Assembly (NCBI GenBank): GCA_902584635.1
Contig: CACIAQ010000020.1
Location: 1 to 33,635, forward strand
Direction: 5' to 3'
Source of the DNA: an uncultured Alphaproteobacteria bacterium
GTDB taxonomy: Bacteria > Pseudomonadota > Alphaproteobacteria > Rhodobacterales > Rhodobacteraceae
Length of the DNA stretch: 33,635 bases
The translations under genes and the position numbers were made by a program. Under the pieces are notes generated by a model. That model had not been told where the DNA came from, searched no databases, and saw only the letters and a list, made by a program, of their open reading frames with translations. Shown here piece by piece: positions 18,000 through 26,231 of the stretch; positions within the stretch are counted from its first letter, which is position 1; each line of letters starts with the position of its first letter.

Positions 18000-19178
18000 T
18001 TATTCACCTGCTTTGTGAAGACCGAACAGGAACCTCTTTTCCTCAGGATTCCAGTTGTTGTAAACTTGTGATCTATCGCCTATCAGCCTTGTTCTGTTTA
18101 TTAAATCTTTCCCTAATCTAAGTTGCTTAGACTCCCATATTTTTAATGATTTATCGATATCTTTTTGTTTCTCGAGCGAATTGGCCAATTGCCAACCATC
18201 TTCAGCAGCTTTAGCAGAGCCTGCTGCAGCATGTGGCCTAGCAACGAATGCGGCATCACCTAAAAGACAAATTCTTTGAAAGACCATTTTATCAACAGAA
18301 ACATCGTACACTACTTGAATAAAAGGATTTTGGGTGGCATCTACTAAATTAGCTATATCCCTAGGCATTCTAGCTTTCGCTACGGCTTTCGCTTCAAGCA
18401 CGTGGTGCTCTTTTAATAATCCTGGTGGAACAGATATAGATCGATATTTGCCATCATTACCTGTAAGCAAATCATTTAATTCACTTCCCTCCGCATAGTT
18501 CCTATACCAAACAAAATTTATCAACCTCTCTCCTTTTTTAACAGAGCCATCTAGAGAGGGAATCGGATACACGAGAATGTGACTATTAGCGAAAACGTAA
18601 TAGGTTATAGCTTCTGAAAGGCTTTCTCTTAATTTTTGATCAAGATCGCTTTCCGAGACCATTCCTCTCCATGCAACATAACCAGAATAATTACTTAATA
18701 CATTAGGTAAAAGTTTTTTTCTACTATCTGAACCAACTCCATCCGCACAAATCATTAGATCAAAAGTCGCAGACTCTCCATTTTTAAACTTAGCAGTTAC
18801 AACTTTGGAGTCATTTTCCCAATCAACAAGCTCCTGGCCGAGGTTGTAAGAATTAGAATCAAACCTTCTAAGCAGAAGTTTATATACTGTTGTCCAGGAA
18901 CTAAATCGATAAGTATGGGCTTTTTCGAAAGTTATTTCATTTTGTCTATCAAGATAACGAATTTTTGGTGTTTTTACACTTATGTCATCTAGATCAATTT
19001 TCGCAAAAGTTTTAAGATATCGTGACGCTGGCTCTAAAAAACCTATCCCAGCACCACGTTGTTCAAGCTCACTTTGTGACCTTTCGAAAACCTCGACTTC
19101 TGCTATACCGCGGTCTCTTAAAAGACACGCGGCAGTCAGTCCTCCTATGGATCCGCCGATTATTCCGACTTTTACCAA
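18000..19178 (-). CDS. FAD-dependent aromatic-type monooxygenase
   Basis: 392 residues of the PHBH-like flavoprotein monooxygenase class. Motifs: the Rossmann loop GGSIGGL (residues 8-14), acidic end-of-strand EVFERS, the DG motif ICADGVGSDSR, and the GD motif LLGDAAFVARPHAAAGSAKAAEDG. The GGSIGG form and the GD motif resemble 2,6-dihydroxypyridine hydroxylase-like enzymes. The start is a TTG at 19178 lying inside the last codons of the upstream gene (TTGGTAA overlap). No ATG or GTG occurs before the flavin-binding strand, so translational coupling is likely. It sits between the FDOR-type protein and DUF3500. It may hydroxylate an aromatic or N-heterocyclic compound. Confidence 0.9.
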   Translation of the reverse strand: MVKVGIIGGSIGGLTAACLLRDRGIAEVEVFERSQSELEQRGAGIGFLEPASRYLKTFAKIDLDDISVKTPKIRYLDRQNEITFEKAHTYRFSSWTTVYKLLLRRFDSNSYNLGQELVDWENDSKVVTAKFKNGESATFDLMICADGVGSDSRKKLLPNVLSNYSGYVAWRGMVSESDLDQKLRESLSEAITYYVFANSHILVYPIPSLDGSVKKGERLINFVWYRNYAEGSELNDLLTGNDGKYRSISVPPGLLKEHHVLEAKAVAKARMPRDIANLVDATQNPFIQVVYDVSVDKMVFQRICLLGDAAFVARPHAAAGSAKAAEDGWQLANSLEKQKDIDKSLKIWESKQLRLGKDLINRTRLIGDRSQVYNNWNPEEKRFLFGLHKAGE

Positions 19179-19702
19179 TTATTCCAATCAAATGTTCCAA
19201 ATGTTGCAACATTATCTACCTTGCATTCAAATAGAATTCTTTTCTCTGGAAAAGAGGGATCTCTGAGAGGATATTCATCAACACCTAGATATTTCTTTGC
19301 AATTTTATTTAGTTGATTTATTACTTTCTCTCCACCTTCATCATCTTCATGGGTTGACTGTTCTACAGTAACTTTTAAACTTAGCCAATGATACATCTCT
19401 TTTGGATTTACTATCATTATTGAAATTTGTGGATTATCTTTTATCCACTTTGTTTTCTTTCTATGCTCGGCCACATTTACGAGAACTTTGTCTCCTTCAT
19501 AATCAAACCACATTGGAGTCAAATTTGGCCTACCAATACCACCCATAACAGCCATAACGCACGCTATCGGTTCGTCCATTAGTCTTTTATACATTGGGTC
19601 GAGATCAGATATGCTCTCAATTTTTTCTCTATCACCGATGGTGAATTGGTTTGCGGTAACACCCTCTCTTAAGTCAATAAACTTTGCTACTTGTACCCCC
19701 AT
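19172..19702 (-). CDS. Split-barrel F420/FMN oxidoreductase (FDOR-B/PPOX-like)
   Basis: 176 residues. ATG 19702 is chosen because GGAAGGAG lies six bases upstream; an in-frame start at 19768 would add 22 unsupported residues. The pattern PIACVMAVMGGIGRPNLTP, MWFDYEGDKVLVNVAEHRKK, TKWIKDNPQISIMIVNP and YHWLSLKVTVE is that of the FDOR-B / pyridoxamine-phosphate-oxidase-like split barrel, whose members use F420 or FMN. The adjacent cofGHC operon makes F420 the more likely cofactor. First gene of the leftward operon, it overlaps the FAD monooxygenase by 7 bp. Its start lies 74 bp from the inverted repeat at 19776-19801. Confidence 0.85.
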   Translation of the reverse strand: MGVQVAKFIDLREGVTANQFTIGDREKIESISDLDPMYKRLMDEPIACVMAVMGGIGRPNLTPMWFDYEGDKVLVNVAEHRKKTKWIKDNPQISIMIVNPKEMYHWLSLKVTVEQSTHEDDEGGEKVINQLNKIAKKYLGVDEYPLRDPSFPEKRILFECKVDNVATFGTFDWNNW

Positions 19703-19775
19703 ATTATGCTCCTTCCCTTTTAAATTAAATTTCCCCTTCGATGATATCACTTTGTTGAATTGCTTCAATTTAAAT

Positions 19776-19801
19776 TTACCTTAGGGAATAACTTAAGGTA
19801 A
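19776..19801. promoter_or_regulatory. Candidate shared operator: 8-bp inverted repeat with 10-bp spacer
   Basis: TTACCTTA at 19776-19783 is repeated as its perfect reverse complement TAAGGTAA at 19794-19801. The centre is about 74 bp from the chosen FDOR start (19702) and 73 bp from the chosen cofG start (19874), so it sits midway between two divergent operons. The spacing of about two helical turns between arm ends fits a dimeric repressor or activator site. No regulator gene is adjacent. The alternative is a chance palindrome in AT-rich DNA. Confidence 0.5.
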
Positions 19802-19873
19802 GCAATTCTTTGAAACAATGATTGCCTATCTCTTTTAAACATGTCATATTGGAAACTACGGGGGGAAATTGCT

Positions 19874-21053
19874 ATGACGCGATTGTTGTTTAATACTGAG
19901 AGTATTAGGGACTTTGCAATTCAGGAAAATGAAATATCTTTTTATCGAAATTTAGTTAAAAGATCTCCTTTAGACATTTTAATGGCTAAAGCTTCTAGCA
20001 AGAGAGATGACTATTGGGGTAAAGTTATCACCTACTCAAAAAAGGTTTTTGTTCCACTCACAAACATGTGTAGGGATTCATGCAGTTATTGTACGTTTGT
20101 AAAGCACCCCGATCATCCTGAGGCTAAGATAATGTCTCCCGAGGAAGTATTACTGTCTGCACAAATGGGAGAAAAAAAGGGGTGTAAAGAACTACTATTT
20201 AGTTTGGGAGAAAAGCCTGAAAAAAAGTATGTAAAGCCCAAAAAAGCTCTAGAGGCTCTTGGTTATAACTCTATGACTGATTATCTCCATGATATGTGTA
20301 AAATGGTTATTGAGAAGACATTCCTCCTACCTCATGTAAATGCTGGCACTCTTAGTGAGTATGAACTCAAAAAACTCAAAAATGTTTCTGCATCGATGGG
20401 TATGATGCTGGAGACAACTAGCAAGAGACTAAACAAAATTGGTGAAGCTCACTATGCATGTCCGGATAAAGTACCGATTCAGAGGATAAGGACTTTAGTT
20501 GCCGCAGGATGTTCGAAAGTGCCCTTCACTACAGGTATTCTCATTGGTATAGGCGAAACTTTTGATGAAAGGATTGAAGCCCTTCTATTGATAGAAAAAA
20601 TCAATAATCGATACGGTCACATTCAGGAAGTAATAATTCAAAATTTTCAGAGAAAGCCTGATATCGCTATGGCGAAACACCCCGAACCGACATTAAATGA
20701 CATGTTGGAAACCATAGCCCTCGCTAGAATTATTTTAAGCCCATCGATAAGTATCCAAGCCCCCCCCCAATCTAGAGAAGGAACATATTGAATACATTAA
20801 TGCTGGGATTAATGATTGGGGTGGCATATCTCCGGTGACGCAAGACTTCATCAACCCTCAACATCCTTGGCCAAATATTGATGCGCTCGATACCATGGTG
20901 AGAAATGCCGGTTTTGAGCTGGGTGAAAGATTAACAGTTTATCCGAAATTTAATACGCGACAGTTTTTATCTCCGACAATTAGCGCTCATATTTCAAAGA
21001 GTGCAAATAAGTTTCATCCAACTGATAAACCTAAGAAATTGGAATCAGCATGA
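19874..21053 (+). pseudogene. cofG: FO synthase subunit 1 (CofG), frameshifted in a C9 run
   Basis: CofG and CofH together make the deazaflavin FO, the core of coenzyme F420; CofG is the radical-SAM partner that closes the ring. ATG 19874 is chosen because GGGGGGAA lies upstream. The radical-SAM cluster motif CRDSCSYC is at C66, C70 and C73. The frame runs to a run of nine C at 20760-20768, then goes off into a short tail and TGA. Eight C would continue seamlessly as PPNLEKEHIEYINAGINDW, GGISPVTQDF and on to the true C-terminus at 21053. The repaired protein is 392 residues. The stop overlaps the cofH start by ATGA, the normal operon arrangement. It is either a sequencing error, phase variation or real inactivation. 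Confidence 0.9.
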
Positions 21054-22288
21054 AAGACCTGCATACAGTTTGTACATTCACAGACCAAGCCCAAATTTTT
21101 ATGGATGTCTCAAAAGACATTCGTTTAATTCTGGAAAATTCTCTCAGCGACAGGCGTCCGAGCTCAAATGATATTGAACGATTATTTCTTACCACTGGTA
21201 AAGAAAAAAAGGCTGTTTTAAAAGTTGCAGATTGGCTAAGAAAAAAGATAAATGGCGATAACGTCAGCTTTGTAATCAACAGGAATATTAATTTTACTAA
21301 TGTCTGTTACATGGGTTGTAAATTCTGCGGTTTTGCCAAGCGTCTAGATGAAGAAGGAGCTGAATGGATAAGTGTAGAGCAAGTAGTACAGCGAGCAGAG
21401 GAGGCCTGGAATAGAGGTGCTTCGGAAGTATGTATTCAGGGCGGACTTCATCCGAAACTTCCTGGCACATATTATCGAGATTTATTGATTGCGTTAAAAA
21501 AAGCGCTACCCAAGTTACACATACACGCTTATTCTCCTTTTGAAATTTGGTATGGTGCGAAGAAAATGAAACTAAGCCATTCAGATTTTCTCGAAGATTT
21601 AAAGGAATGTGGATTAGGTTCTATGCCTGGGACAGCTGCAGAGATTTTAGATAAACAAATAAGGGAAAAACTCACAAAAAACAAGCTAAGTACTGCTCGT
21701 TGGGTTGAAATAATCAAGGCTGCACACAGTTTGGGAATCCCTTCAACAGCAACTATTATGTATGGCCATATCGACGCTCCAATGCACTGGGCTATTCACC
21801 TTGATACTATCCGTCGGATACAGATAGAGACTGGTGGTTTTACAGAATTTGTTCCATTGTCATTTGTTCATTTCGATTCCCCATTATTTCTTGAGAATCC
21901 CAATCTTGTAAGACCAGGTGCATCCGATAATGAAATAGACCTTATGCATGCTGTCTCACGAATTGCCTTAAATGGATTAATCGATAACGTCCAGGTTTCT
22001 TGGACAAAATTGGGGGCTGAAAGAGCAAGAAATCTTTTGTCGATGGGCGTGAATGATATGGGGGGAACTCTTATGAATGAAAGTATCTCTCGCTCAGCTG
22101 GATCAAAGAATGGCCAAGAAATTACAGAAAGAGAAATGGTAGATATAATCCGGTCAGCGTCTAAAGTACCTGTTAGAAGAAATACTTTATATAAAACGAT
22201 AAAAACCTACGGGACTAATGAGGCTGTAACTACTTCTGAGCCTCTAGTTTCAAGAGATGGACAAAATCCACTAAGTTTTTTAAAGTAA
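21050..22288 (+). CDS. cofH: FO synthase subunit 2 (CofH)
   Basis: 412 residues. CofH joins 5-amino-6-ribitylaminouracil to tyrosine by radical-SAM chemistry, giving the substrate of CofG. The cluster cysteines are in CYMGCKFCGF (C86, C90 and C93). Other family hallmarks are EVCIQGGLHPKLPGTYY, HIHAYSPFE, GLGSMPGTAAEIL, ATIMYGHID and WTKLGAERARNLLSMGVNDM followed by GGTLMNESISRSAG. The start overlaps the cofG stop (ATGA), so the pair is translationally coupled; a cofG frameshift would remove the terminating ribosome and could reduce cofH translation. It is followed by cofC after 11 bp. The gene is intact. Confidence 0.96.
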   Translation: MKDLHTVCTFTDQAQIFMDVSKDIRLILENSLSDRRPSSNDIERLFLTTGKEKKAVLKVADWLRKKINGDNVSFVINRNINFTNVCYMGCKFCGFAKRLDEEGAEWISVEQVVQRAEEAWNRGASEVCIQGGLHPKLPGTYYRDLLIALKKALPKLHIHAYSPFEIWYGAKKMKLSHSDFLEDLKECGLGSMPGTAAEILDKQIREKLTKNKLSTARWVEIIKAAHSLGIPSTATIMYGHIDAPMHWAIHLDTIRRIQIETGGFTEFVPLSFVHFDSPLFLENPNLVRPGASDNEIDLMHAVSRIALNGLIDNVQVSWTKLGAERARNLLSMGVNDMGGTLMNESISRSAGSKNGQEITEREMVDIIRSASKVPVRRNTLYKTIKTYGTNEAVTTSEPLVSRDGQNPLSFLK

Positions 22289-22299
22289 AAAATAATTAA

Positions 22300-22953
22300 A
22301 TGAAATTCAGAAATTATCAAAATAGAACCACAATCTTAATTCCTATGAGAGCCCTAAATGAAGGGAAAAGCCGTTTATCCAACGTTCTTTCTCCTAGTAG
22401 TAGGTCAAGGCTAGTAGAGCTTTTGTTTTCTCAGCTTCTTAAGAAATTAAATATATTAAGATGCCAATTTCCTGGGATCTTCTCGGACGTAGTTGTGATA
22501 ACACCATGCAAAAAAGTAAAAGATTTATCGGAGGAATTTAATGCTATTGTACTTGAAGAACCAATGCCAAACAATCTCAACTCAGCTTTAACTTTAGGTT
22601 TACGCTGGTCGGATGAGAACGATTATAATTCTAGTCTTATAATTCCTGGAGATATCATTGATCCACTTACTAAAGATATTAAAAAAATTATAACTTTAGG
22701 AAAAAAAGCCTCGGAATGTATGATAATTTCTCCGTCAATTGACTTCGGTACAAACGCACTATTTCTAAATCTTCCCACAAAAATGAATCTTAAATTTGGA
22801 CCAAACTCATTCTTTGAGCATCAAAAGGAAGCTGAGAAAAAATCAATTAAAACAATAATAGCTCCTTTAGATAGCCTTAAAGATGACTTAGATACGGGTA
22901 AAGACCTGAGGTTGCTGAAAACCAAAAAACCATCTTTATTCAAAAAAATCTGA
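22300..22953 (+). CDS. cofC: Phospholactate guanylyltransferase (CofC/FbiD family)
   Basis: 217 residues. The enzyme activates a three-carbon phosphoacid (2-phospholactate, phosphoenolpyruvate or 3-phosphoglycerate by lineage) with GTP, for transfer to FO by CofD. Recognised features are ILIPMRALNEGKSRLSN at the N-terminus (nucleotide-binding loop with RxxxxKSRL), VVVITPCKK, LGLRWSDE, the metal-binding aspartate region in LIIPGDIIDPLT, GTNALFLNLP, FGPNSFFEHQKEAEK and a closing LDSLKDDLDTGKDLRL. PGDIID differs from the usual PxDLP-type loop. The start has no clear ribosome site and lies 11 bp after cofH. cofD and cofE are not in the window. Which phosphoacid is used cannot be told by eye. Confidence 0.88.
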   Translation: MKFRNYQNRTTILIPMRALNEGKSRLSNVLSPSSRSRLVELLFSQLLKKLNILRCQFPGIFSDVVVITPCKKVKDLSEEFNAIVLEEPMPNNLNSALTLGLRWSDENDYNSSLIIPGDIIDPLTKDIKKIITLGKKASECMIISPSIDFGTNALFLNLPTKMNLKFGPNSFFEHQKEAEKKSIKTIIAPLDSLKDDLDTGKDLRLLKTKKPSLFKKI

Positions 22954-23267
22954 TTTATCCTTAGCCTTATTCAAAAGGCTCACTTTATGTTTACGTTAAC
23001 GTCACGTTATGCTTGAACTTGCTATTATTTAATATAGGATAATTGCATTCACATCGTGAATTTATCCTCCCCTAATTGGGCTAACATTCTAATGTTGGCC
23101 CATTTTCTCAAAGAAACCCATCCCAAATAATATACTTGTTTCTAAATGATAAAGACACAAGAGCCCTCCCCCAACTGGCAAACATTTTAGAAATGGTCTC
23201 CTTGAGTTTTAGAATGATGGCATGGCCAAAAAATTTGTCGAATAGTATTTGCAGTACTGTGACAAAA
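22954..23267. other. Non-coding gap after cofC
   Basis: This stretch lies between cofC and the small minus-strand membrane ORF. It contains the terminator hairpin at 23077-23109 and a weaker short repeat AGCCTT/AAGGCT at 22963-22980. I see no other ORF, RNA gene or repeat in it. Confidence 0.5.
23077..23109 (+). terminator. Intrinsic terminator-like hairpin after the cof operon
   Basis: TGGGCTAACATT at 23077-23088 pairs with AATGTTGGCCCA at 23091-23102, with one G-T pair in a stem of about 11-12 bp and a tight loop. The hairpin is followed by TTTTCTC. The downstream T-run is on the plus strand only, so it should stop the rightward cofGHC transcript, about 125 bp after cofC. Confidence 0.7.
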
Positions 23268-23363
23268 TTACTTTTTTATATTTCTTGATGACCAATACAA
23301 ATAAGTCACAAAGCCAAAAATCAAAAATACCTTAATCAACATAAAGATATCCATTAGTTCCAT
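23268..23363 (-). CDS. 31-residue single-pass membrane protein (small ORF)
   Basis: A short frame downstream of the HDAC-like gene on the same strand. It encodes MELMDIFMLIKVFLIFGFV, one strong hydrophobic helix, then TYLYWSSRNIKK with a basic end, which predicts an inner-membrane peptide with the C-terminus in the cytoplasm. The AGAGGAG purine run lies 12 bases upstream of the ATG, longer than ideal, and overlaps the HDAC stop region, so coupling is possible. No family is recognised. The evidence is composition, topology and position only. Confidence 0.45.
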   Translation of the reverse strand: MELMDIFMLIKVFLIFGFVTYLYWSSRNIKK

Positions 23364-23382
23364 TTGTAAAACCCGCTCCTCT

Positions 23383-24291
23383 CTATGCCTGTGCCCAAAT
23401 CTGATGCGCAGCTTTTACAACAGTTGCATGGCGATGAGCAAGCTCGCGCTTGTCATGGGAGTATCCACCTCCCATCACTGTTGCTATCGGGATATCCCTT
23501 TTCTTGAAAAAGTTCAATACTGTCACTTCTCTCTCAAAAAGACCTTCATCATCGATACTTAATCTACCCAGCTTATCATTAGCATGTATATCAACTCCTG
23601 CTACATATAGAACCAAGTCTGGAGAAAATCTTTCTATGCATTTATTCAATCCGTCTACCAAGTGCTTCTTATACCCAAACCAAGACATGTTATCCTCCAA
23701 ACCGATATCGAGATCACTGTTAGCCTTTCTGTAAGGAAAATTTTTTGAAGAATGTATTGAACAGGTGAATATTTTATCATTATTCTCTAATATTCTAGCT
23801 GTTCCATCTCCTTGATGCACATCACAATCGAAAATCAGAATATTTTTTACTTCTTTTGTTTTAGTCAAGGTTAATGCTGTAAAAGCTAGATCATTAAATA
23901 CACAAAACCCTGATCCAAAATCAAAATGAGAGTGATGGGTACCCCCTGCCAAATGACATGAAACGCCGTATTGCATGGCAGATCTCGCAGCTAATAAGGA
24001 TCCATTTACGGCAATAAAGGATCTCTTTGCCAATACTGGACTCCAATGCAACCCTAGCCTCCTCTGTTCTTTTTCATCTAATGAACCATTTGCTATCTTC
24101 TCAACATATTCGCTACAATGAGCGATGCAAACTTGTTCTGCATTCGCCTTTTCCGGCACTAGAATGGTCGCAGAATCCATATATTCAGACTTTTTTAATA
24201 ATTCGAAGAGATCTGAAAACTTTGTTGAGGTAAATCTATGCCCTGGAGGCAACGGAATATCATATTCAGGATGTGTAATCCAAGTTATCAT
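23383..24291 (-). CDS. Histone-deacetylase-like amidohydrolase
   Basis: 302 residues of the arginase/deacetylase fold. Active-site motifs: AGGTHHSHFDFGSGFCVFND (the paired catalytic histidines in THHSH), IFDCDVHQGDGTA (zinc ligands D and H), and YVAGVDIHANDKLG (third zinc ligand D). VMGGGYS near the end is also typical, where the Y is the transition-state tyrosine. Sequence features are closest to HDAC11/class IV-like bacterial members. Bacterial homologues hydrolyse acetyl-polyamines or acyl amides, so the natural substrate is uncertain. ATG 24291 has GAGGGG upstream. It is followed on the same strand by the small membrane ORF. Confidence 0.92.
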   Translation of the reverse strand: MITWITHPEYDIPLPPGHRFTSTKFSDLFELLKKSEYMDSATILVPEKANAEQVCIAHCSEYVEKIANGSLDEKEQRRLGLHWSPVLAKRSFIAVNGSLLAARSAMQYGVSCHLAGGTHHSHFDFGSGFCVFNDLAFTALTLTKTKEVKNILIFDCDVHQGDGTARILENNDKIFTCSIHSSKNFPYRKANSDLDIGLEDNMSWFGYKKHLVDGLNKCIERFSPDLVLYVAGVDIHANDKLGRLSIDDEGLFEREVTVLNFFKKRDIPIATVMGGGYSHDKRELAHRHATVVKAAHQIWAQA

Positions 24292-24488
24292 TGAAACCCC
24301 TCGAAAAAATTAAGCAGAGCTAAAACCACTGGTTGCACGAAAATATATAATATTTTGAATCTTCTTACTAAACTTTTTAATTCTGGCATCAGAGAGCTAT
24401 CGTTTATAAATACATTCTTGATTGTTATATTCTTTTTATTAACTATTTCTACTAAGCTAAAAAGCAAAAATTAAATAAGGAGCTTATC

Positions 24489-25190
24489 ATGACTGATCAA
24501 GTTTGTGTTGTTGTTGGTGGGGGCAAGGGAATGGGCGCGGCGATTGCGCGGGAAATGAAAAAAAGGAATTACAAGCTTTCATTGATGTCTCCATCAGACA
24601 ATTGTGAAAATCTTGCTGATGAGCTTGACGGAATAGCATATCGCGGCAGGGCTGAAAACTCTAGAGATACTGATAACCTTATAAAAGTTACGATGAAGAA
24701 ATTTGGTAGAATAGATAGCCTTTTAATCCATGTAGGTGGTCCACCTAAGGGTGATCTTCTTGAAATATCAGATGATGATTGGAAAAAAGCTAATGAAATG
24801 GTGCTAATGCCAGTAATCCGGTTATCCAAGTTAATAACCCCTATTATGCAATCTCAAGGAGGTGGCTCAATTGTAAACATAACAACATTTTCAGTTTTTG
24901 AACCTAGCTTAATGTTTCCAACATCAAGCGTTTATAGGGTGGGAGTATCGTCCTACACCAAACTTTACTCTGATCGGTATGGACCAGAAAATATAAGAAT
25001 GAATTGCTTATTACCCGGATTTACAGACAGTCTGGATTTGCCAGAAAAACTATCCCGTATGTCTGCATTCAAAAGATTCGCTAGAGCAGAGGAGCAGGCA
25101 AAAACAGCAGCTTTCTTACTTTCGGATGACAGCAGCTATATAACCGGACAAAGTATAAGGGTCGATGGAGGTGTTACGAGACATATCTAA
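24489..25190 (+). CDS. SDR-family oxidoreductase with altered catalytic site
   Basis: 233 residues from an ATG with a strong AAGGAG. The Rossmann nucleotide-binding motif is VVVGGGKGMGAAIA, and LLIHVGGPPKGD replaces the usual NNAG. It lies close to 3-oxoacyl-ACP reductase-like members: GGSIVNITTFSVFEP supplies the serine region, but where YxxxK is expected the sequence reads VYRVGVSSYTKLYS, so the lysine four residues after Y is a valine. ITGQSIRVDGG is the usual C-terminal motif. It matches the group of BKR-like SDRs that lack the full tetrad. The substrate is unknown. Its stop lies 4 bp from that of the convergent deoxyribosyltransferase gene. Confidence 0.88.
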   Translation: MTDQVCVVVGGGKGMGAAIAREMKKRNYKLSLMSPSDNCENLADELDGIAYRGRAENSRDTDNLIKVTMKKFGRIDSLLIHVGGPPKGDLLEISDDDWKKANEMVLMPVIRLSKLITPIMQSQGGGSIVNITTFSVFEPSLMFPTSSVYRVGVSSYTKLYSDRYGPENIRMNCLLPGFTDSLDLPEKLSRMSAFKRFARAEEQAKTAAFLLSDDSSYITGQSIRVDGGVTRHI

Positions 25191-25194
25191 TGAA

Positions 25195-25626
25195 CTACTT
25201 TGAAAATGTTTTTTTTATAACCGGAATGATAGCACTTATGTTTTGAACCTTTTCGGTAATCATTCCCTCTACAAATAAATTTCTAAATCTTCTCTCCGAT
25301 GCATCAATTCCAATGATCGGTTTCCCCTGTGCAAACGTATACCCTATTTCGGCAGAAGTCCCTGAGTCTATGTCCCAACCCGTTATTAACGCAACAGTTA
25401 GATCCGACTCTCTTAGAGCGGTTAAATCTGCAACAAATATTTTGTCCTTTGTCTCTTGGGTCATAGACGTTGTCTTTAATTCAGACTCTTCAACACCCGT
25501 TAAGTCTCGATGTGGGAGAAAACATTTAAAGCCCTCTTTCTCAAGATTGAGTGCTATGGATTCCAAAAAACCTCTCTCATGATCATTGAATAAAGGTCCG
25601 GCGATATAAACCTTCTTTTTCATCAT
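25195..25626 (-). CDS. Nucleoside 2-deoxyribosyltransferase-like protein
   Basis: 143 residues starting at tandem ATGs. KVYIAGPLFNDHERGFLE, followed by CFLPHRD, VADLTALRESDLTVAL and GTSAEIGYTFAQGKPIIGI, is the PF05014 pattern, with the aspartate of ADLTALRESD and the glutamate of SAEIGY as likely catalytic and ribose-binding residues. Such enzymes exchange nucleobases between deoxyribonucleosides in salvage, or hydrolyse nucleotides as in DNPH1 relatives. It is convergent with the SDR gene and nearly abuts it. No partner gene points to a pathway. Confidence 0.88.
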   Translation of the reverse strand: MMKKKVYIAGPLFNDHERGFLESIALNLEKEGFKCFLPHRDLTGVEESELKTTSMTQETKDKIFVADLTALRESDLTVALITGWDIDSGTSAEIGYTFAQGKPIIGIDASERRFRNLFVEGMITEKVQNISAIIPVIKKTFSK

Positions 25627-25877
25627 ATTTTCTAAAAAAATGTTGCTCCCTATATTACGTGTAATGCATATTTTTTACTCCTTCAAGTTTTCCTTTTGTT
25701 CAGAACTTTTTACCCTGAGATTCTTTTTTCTATTTCAGTGTCTTTATTTTTGTTTGATATTATTTATGGATTGTTTTTAAATGGCATTTGACTTTTCTAC
25801 CTCTATAACAAAAACAAAACTTTTGAAAAATTACAAAAGAACACTACTTCTAAAAAAAAAACTTTCGGAAGATATAA

Positions 25878-26231
25878 TTGGAGACGAAAAAGCTTACCCT
25901 TTACGATGAGGAGCCATACTTTAGTAATACTCTTAACTCAATGGCAAAAAATAATTGGGTTTTAGTGTCTACAAAACGGTTTAAAGAGGAATTCTCTTTT
26001 AAAACAATAGTAGAATGCACTTTTAGTAAAAAAAGTATCTTCCATCGGAAATCAGAGTATGAAATTGATTATTGGATCAACTCAATATGTAATGGAAAAA
26101 TTGTTAATGAGAATAATATATGGATAGTAGAAGCGTGTTCCTTAGATGAGGCTAGGTCAATAGCAACTAAACATTTTGCAAACGTATCCGGATTTAATAT
26201 TAGAAATATCAAGAAAATTTGGTCTTACTAG
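25878..26231 (+). CDS. Hypothetical small protein
   Basis: 117 residues. The frame begins directly after a TAA, and its first start is TTG 25878 with CGGAAG six bases upstream; the next in-frame ATG is 20 codons in. The protein is charged and lysine-rich, with a central YEIDYWINSICNGKIV and a C-terminal WIVEACSLDEARSIATKHF and FNIRNIKKIW, reminiscent of small alpha-beta proteins. I recognise no family. The 3' end overlaps the convergent MBL gene by 75 bp, so one of the two ends may be an artefact of a lost stop codon. Confidence 0.5.
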   Translation: METKKLTLYDEEPYFSNTLNSMAKNNWVLVSTKRFKEEFSFKTIVECTFSKKSIFHRKSEYEIDYWINSICNGKIVNENNIWIVEACSLDEARSIATKHFANVSGFNIRNIKKIWSY

